Below are positions 11,525 through 11,643 of a stretch of DNA of 11,643 nucleotides, piece by piece. Numbering within the stretch: position 1 is the stretch's first letter; each line of letters begins with the position of its first letter. Made by a program: the position numbers and the translations under genes. The stretch covers positions 1 to 11,643 of the forward strand of contig CAQPRV010000009.1 of NCBI GenBank assembly GCA_948857205.1, given 5' to 3'. The notes beneath the pieces are model-generated. The model was given only the letters and a program-made list of their open reading frames with translations. It did no database searches and was not told the origin of the DNA. This DNA comes from an uncultured Clostridia bacterium (GTDB taxonomy: Bacteria; Bacillota; Clostridia; TANB77; CAG-508).

Positions 11525-11643
11525 TGTACAATTTTTATAAGGACACTTTTTTATATTCAATTGGTGTTAAATAATTTAGAGAACTATGTATTCTAATATT
11601 ATTAAACCAATTAACATACTCAAATAGTTCTGTTTCTAATTCC
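11525..11643 (-). mobile_element. IS3-family insertion sequence, 3' end only
   Basis: The element enters from beyond the window and ends at the terminal TGTACA (11525-11530), followed inward on the plus strand by ATTTTTATAAGGACACTTTT. A GGACACTTT-type terminal repeat is familiar from Gram-positive IS3-group elements. The insertion point cuts yraN. Confidence 0.8.
11535..11643 (-). CDS. IS3-family transposase (OrfB), C-terminal end
   Basis: The last 35 residues of an rve-type DDE transposase: ELETELFEYVNWFNN, then IRIHSSLNYLTPIEY, ending KKVSL. The YVNWFNNxRxHSSLxYLTPxEY block is diagnostic of the C-terminal end of IS3-family OrfB. The catalytic residues lie outside the window. The stop codon is 5-10 nt from the IS end. 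Confidence 0.9.
   Translation of the reverse strand, partial: ELETELFEYVNWFNNIRIHSSLNYLTPIEYKKVSL

Noticed and set aside
11223..11531. Intact yraN starting at a TTG at 11531
   Set aside because: The first codons lie inside the IS terminus, there is no Shine-Dalgarno, and the conserved N-terminal helix is missing.

Overview
The window is very AT-rich, uses strong AGGAGG-type ribosome binding sites, and carries topA, an OLE RNA with its OapA partner, a DUF6514-like small protein and an IS3-family end. This points to a low-GC Gram-positive anaerobe, probably a gut-type member of the Clostridia. Every protein gene I support reads on the minus strand. Only three small antitoxin-type RNAs read on the plus strand.

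Positions 1-3400 are an accessory, repeat-rich region abutting a tRNA-Cys/tRNA-Gly pair. It holds three diverged copies of a type I toxin-antitoxin module. In each, a 33-38 residue hydrophobic peptide on the minus strand converges on a short plus-strand RNA and shares a terminator with it. Two copies sit just upstream of a cargo gene: a frameshifted cupin and an intact RibD-C/DHFR-like reductase. Four copies of a dyad, GTACA-N5-TGTAC, mark the ends of these gene-plus-toxin units. Their flanks are combined as expected from site-specific recombination. About 150 bp next to the tRNA-Cys 3' end, including the last 8 nt of the tRNA, is duplicated upstream. Together this looks like an array of tiny mobile cassettes, each stabilised by an addiction module, stacked at a tRNA gene. 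No recombinase is visible in the window.

Positions 3383-7300 hold the two tRNAs, DNA topoisomerase I (topA), a small DUF6514-like protein started by TTG, and a short-chain dehydrogenase. Each protein gene except the dehydrogenase has a readable promoter.

Positions 7481-8777 hold oapA and, upstream of it, a roughly 615-nt highly structured RNA that I assign to the OLE RNA family. The assignment rests on its position, size, own promoter, nested dyads and the DxxxD motif of its neighbour.

Positions 8887-11217 hold thymidylate kinase behind a newly noticed 39-residue charged ORF (one operon), and a dicarboxylate/amino-acid symporter with a perfect palindrome in its leader. From 11223 to the end, a yraN (UPF0102) gene has lost its N-terminus to an IS3-family element. 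The 3' end of that element, with the transposase C-terminus, fills the last 119 bases.
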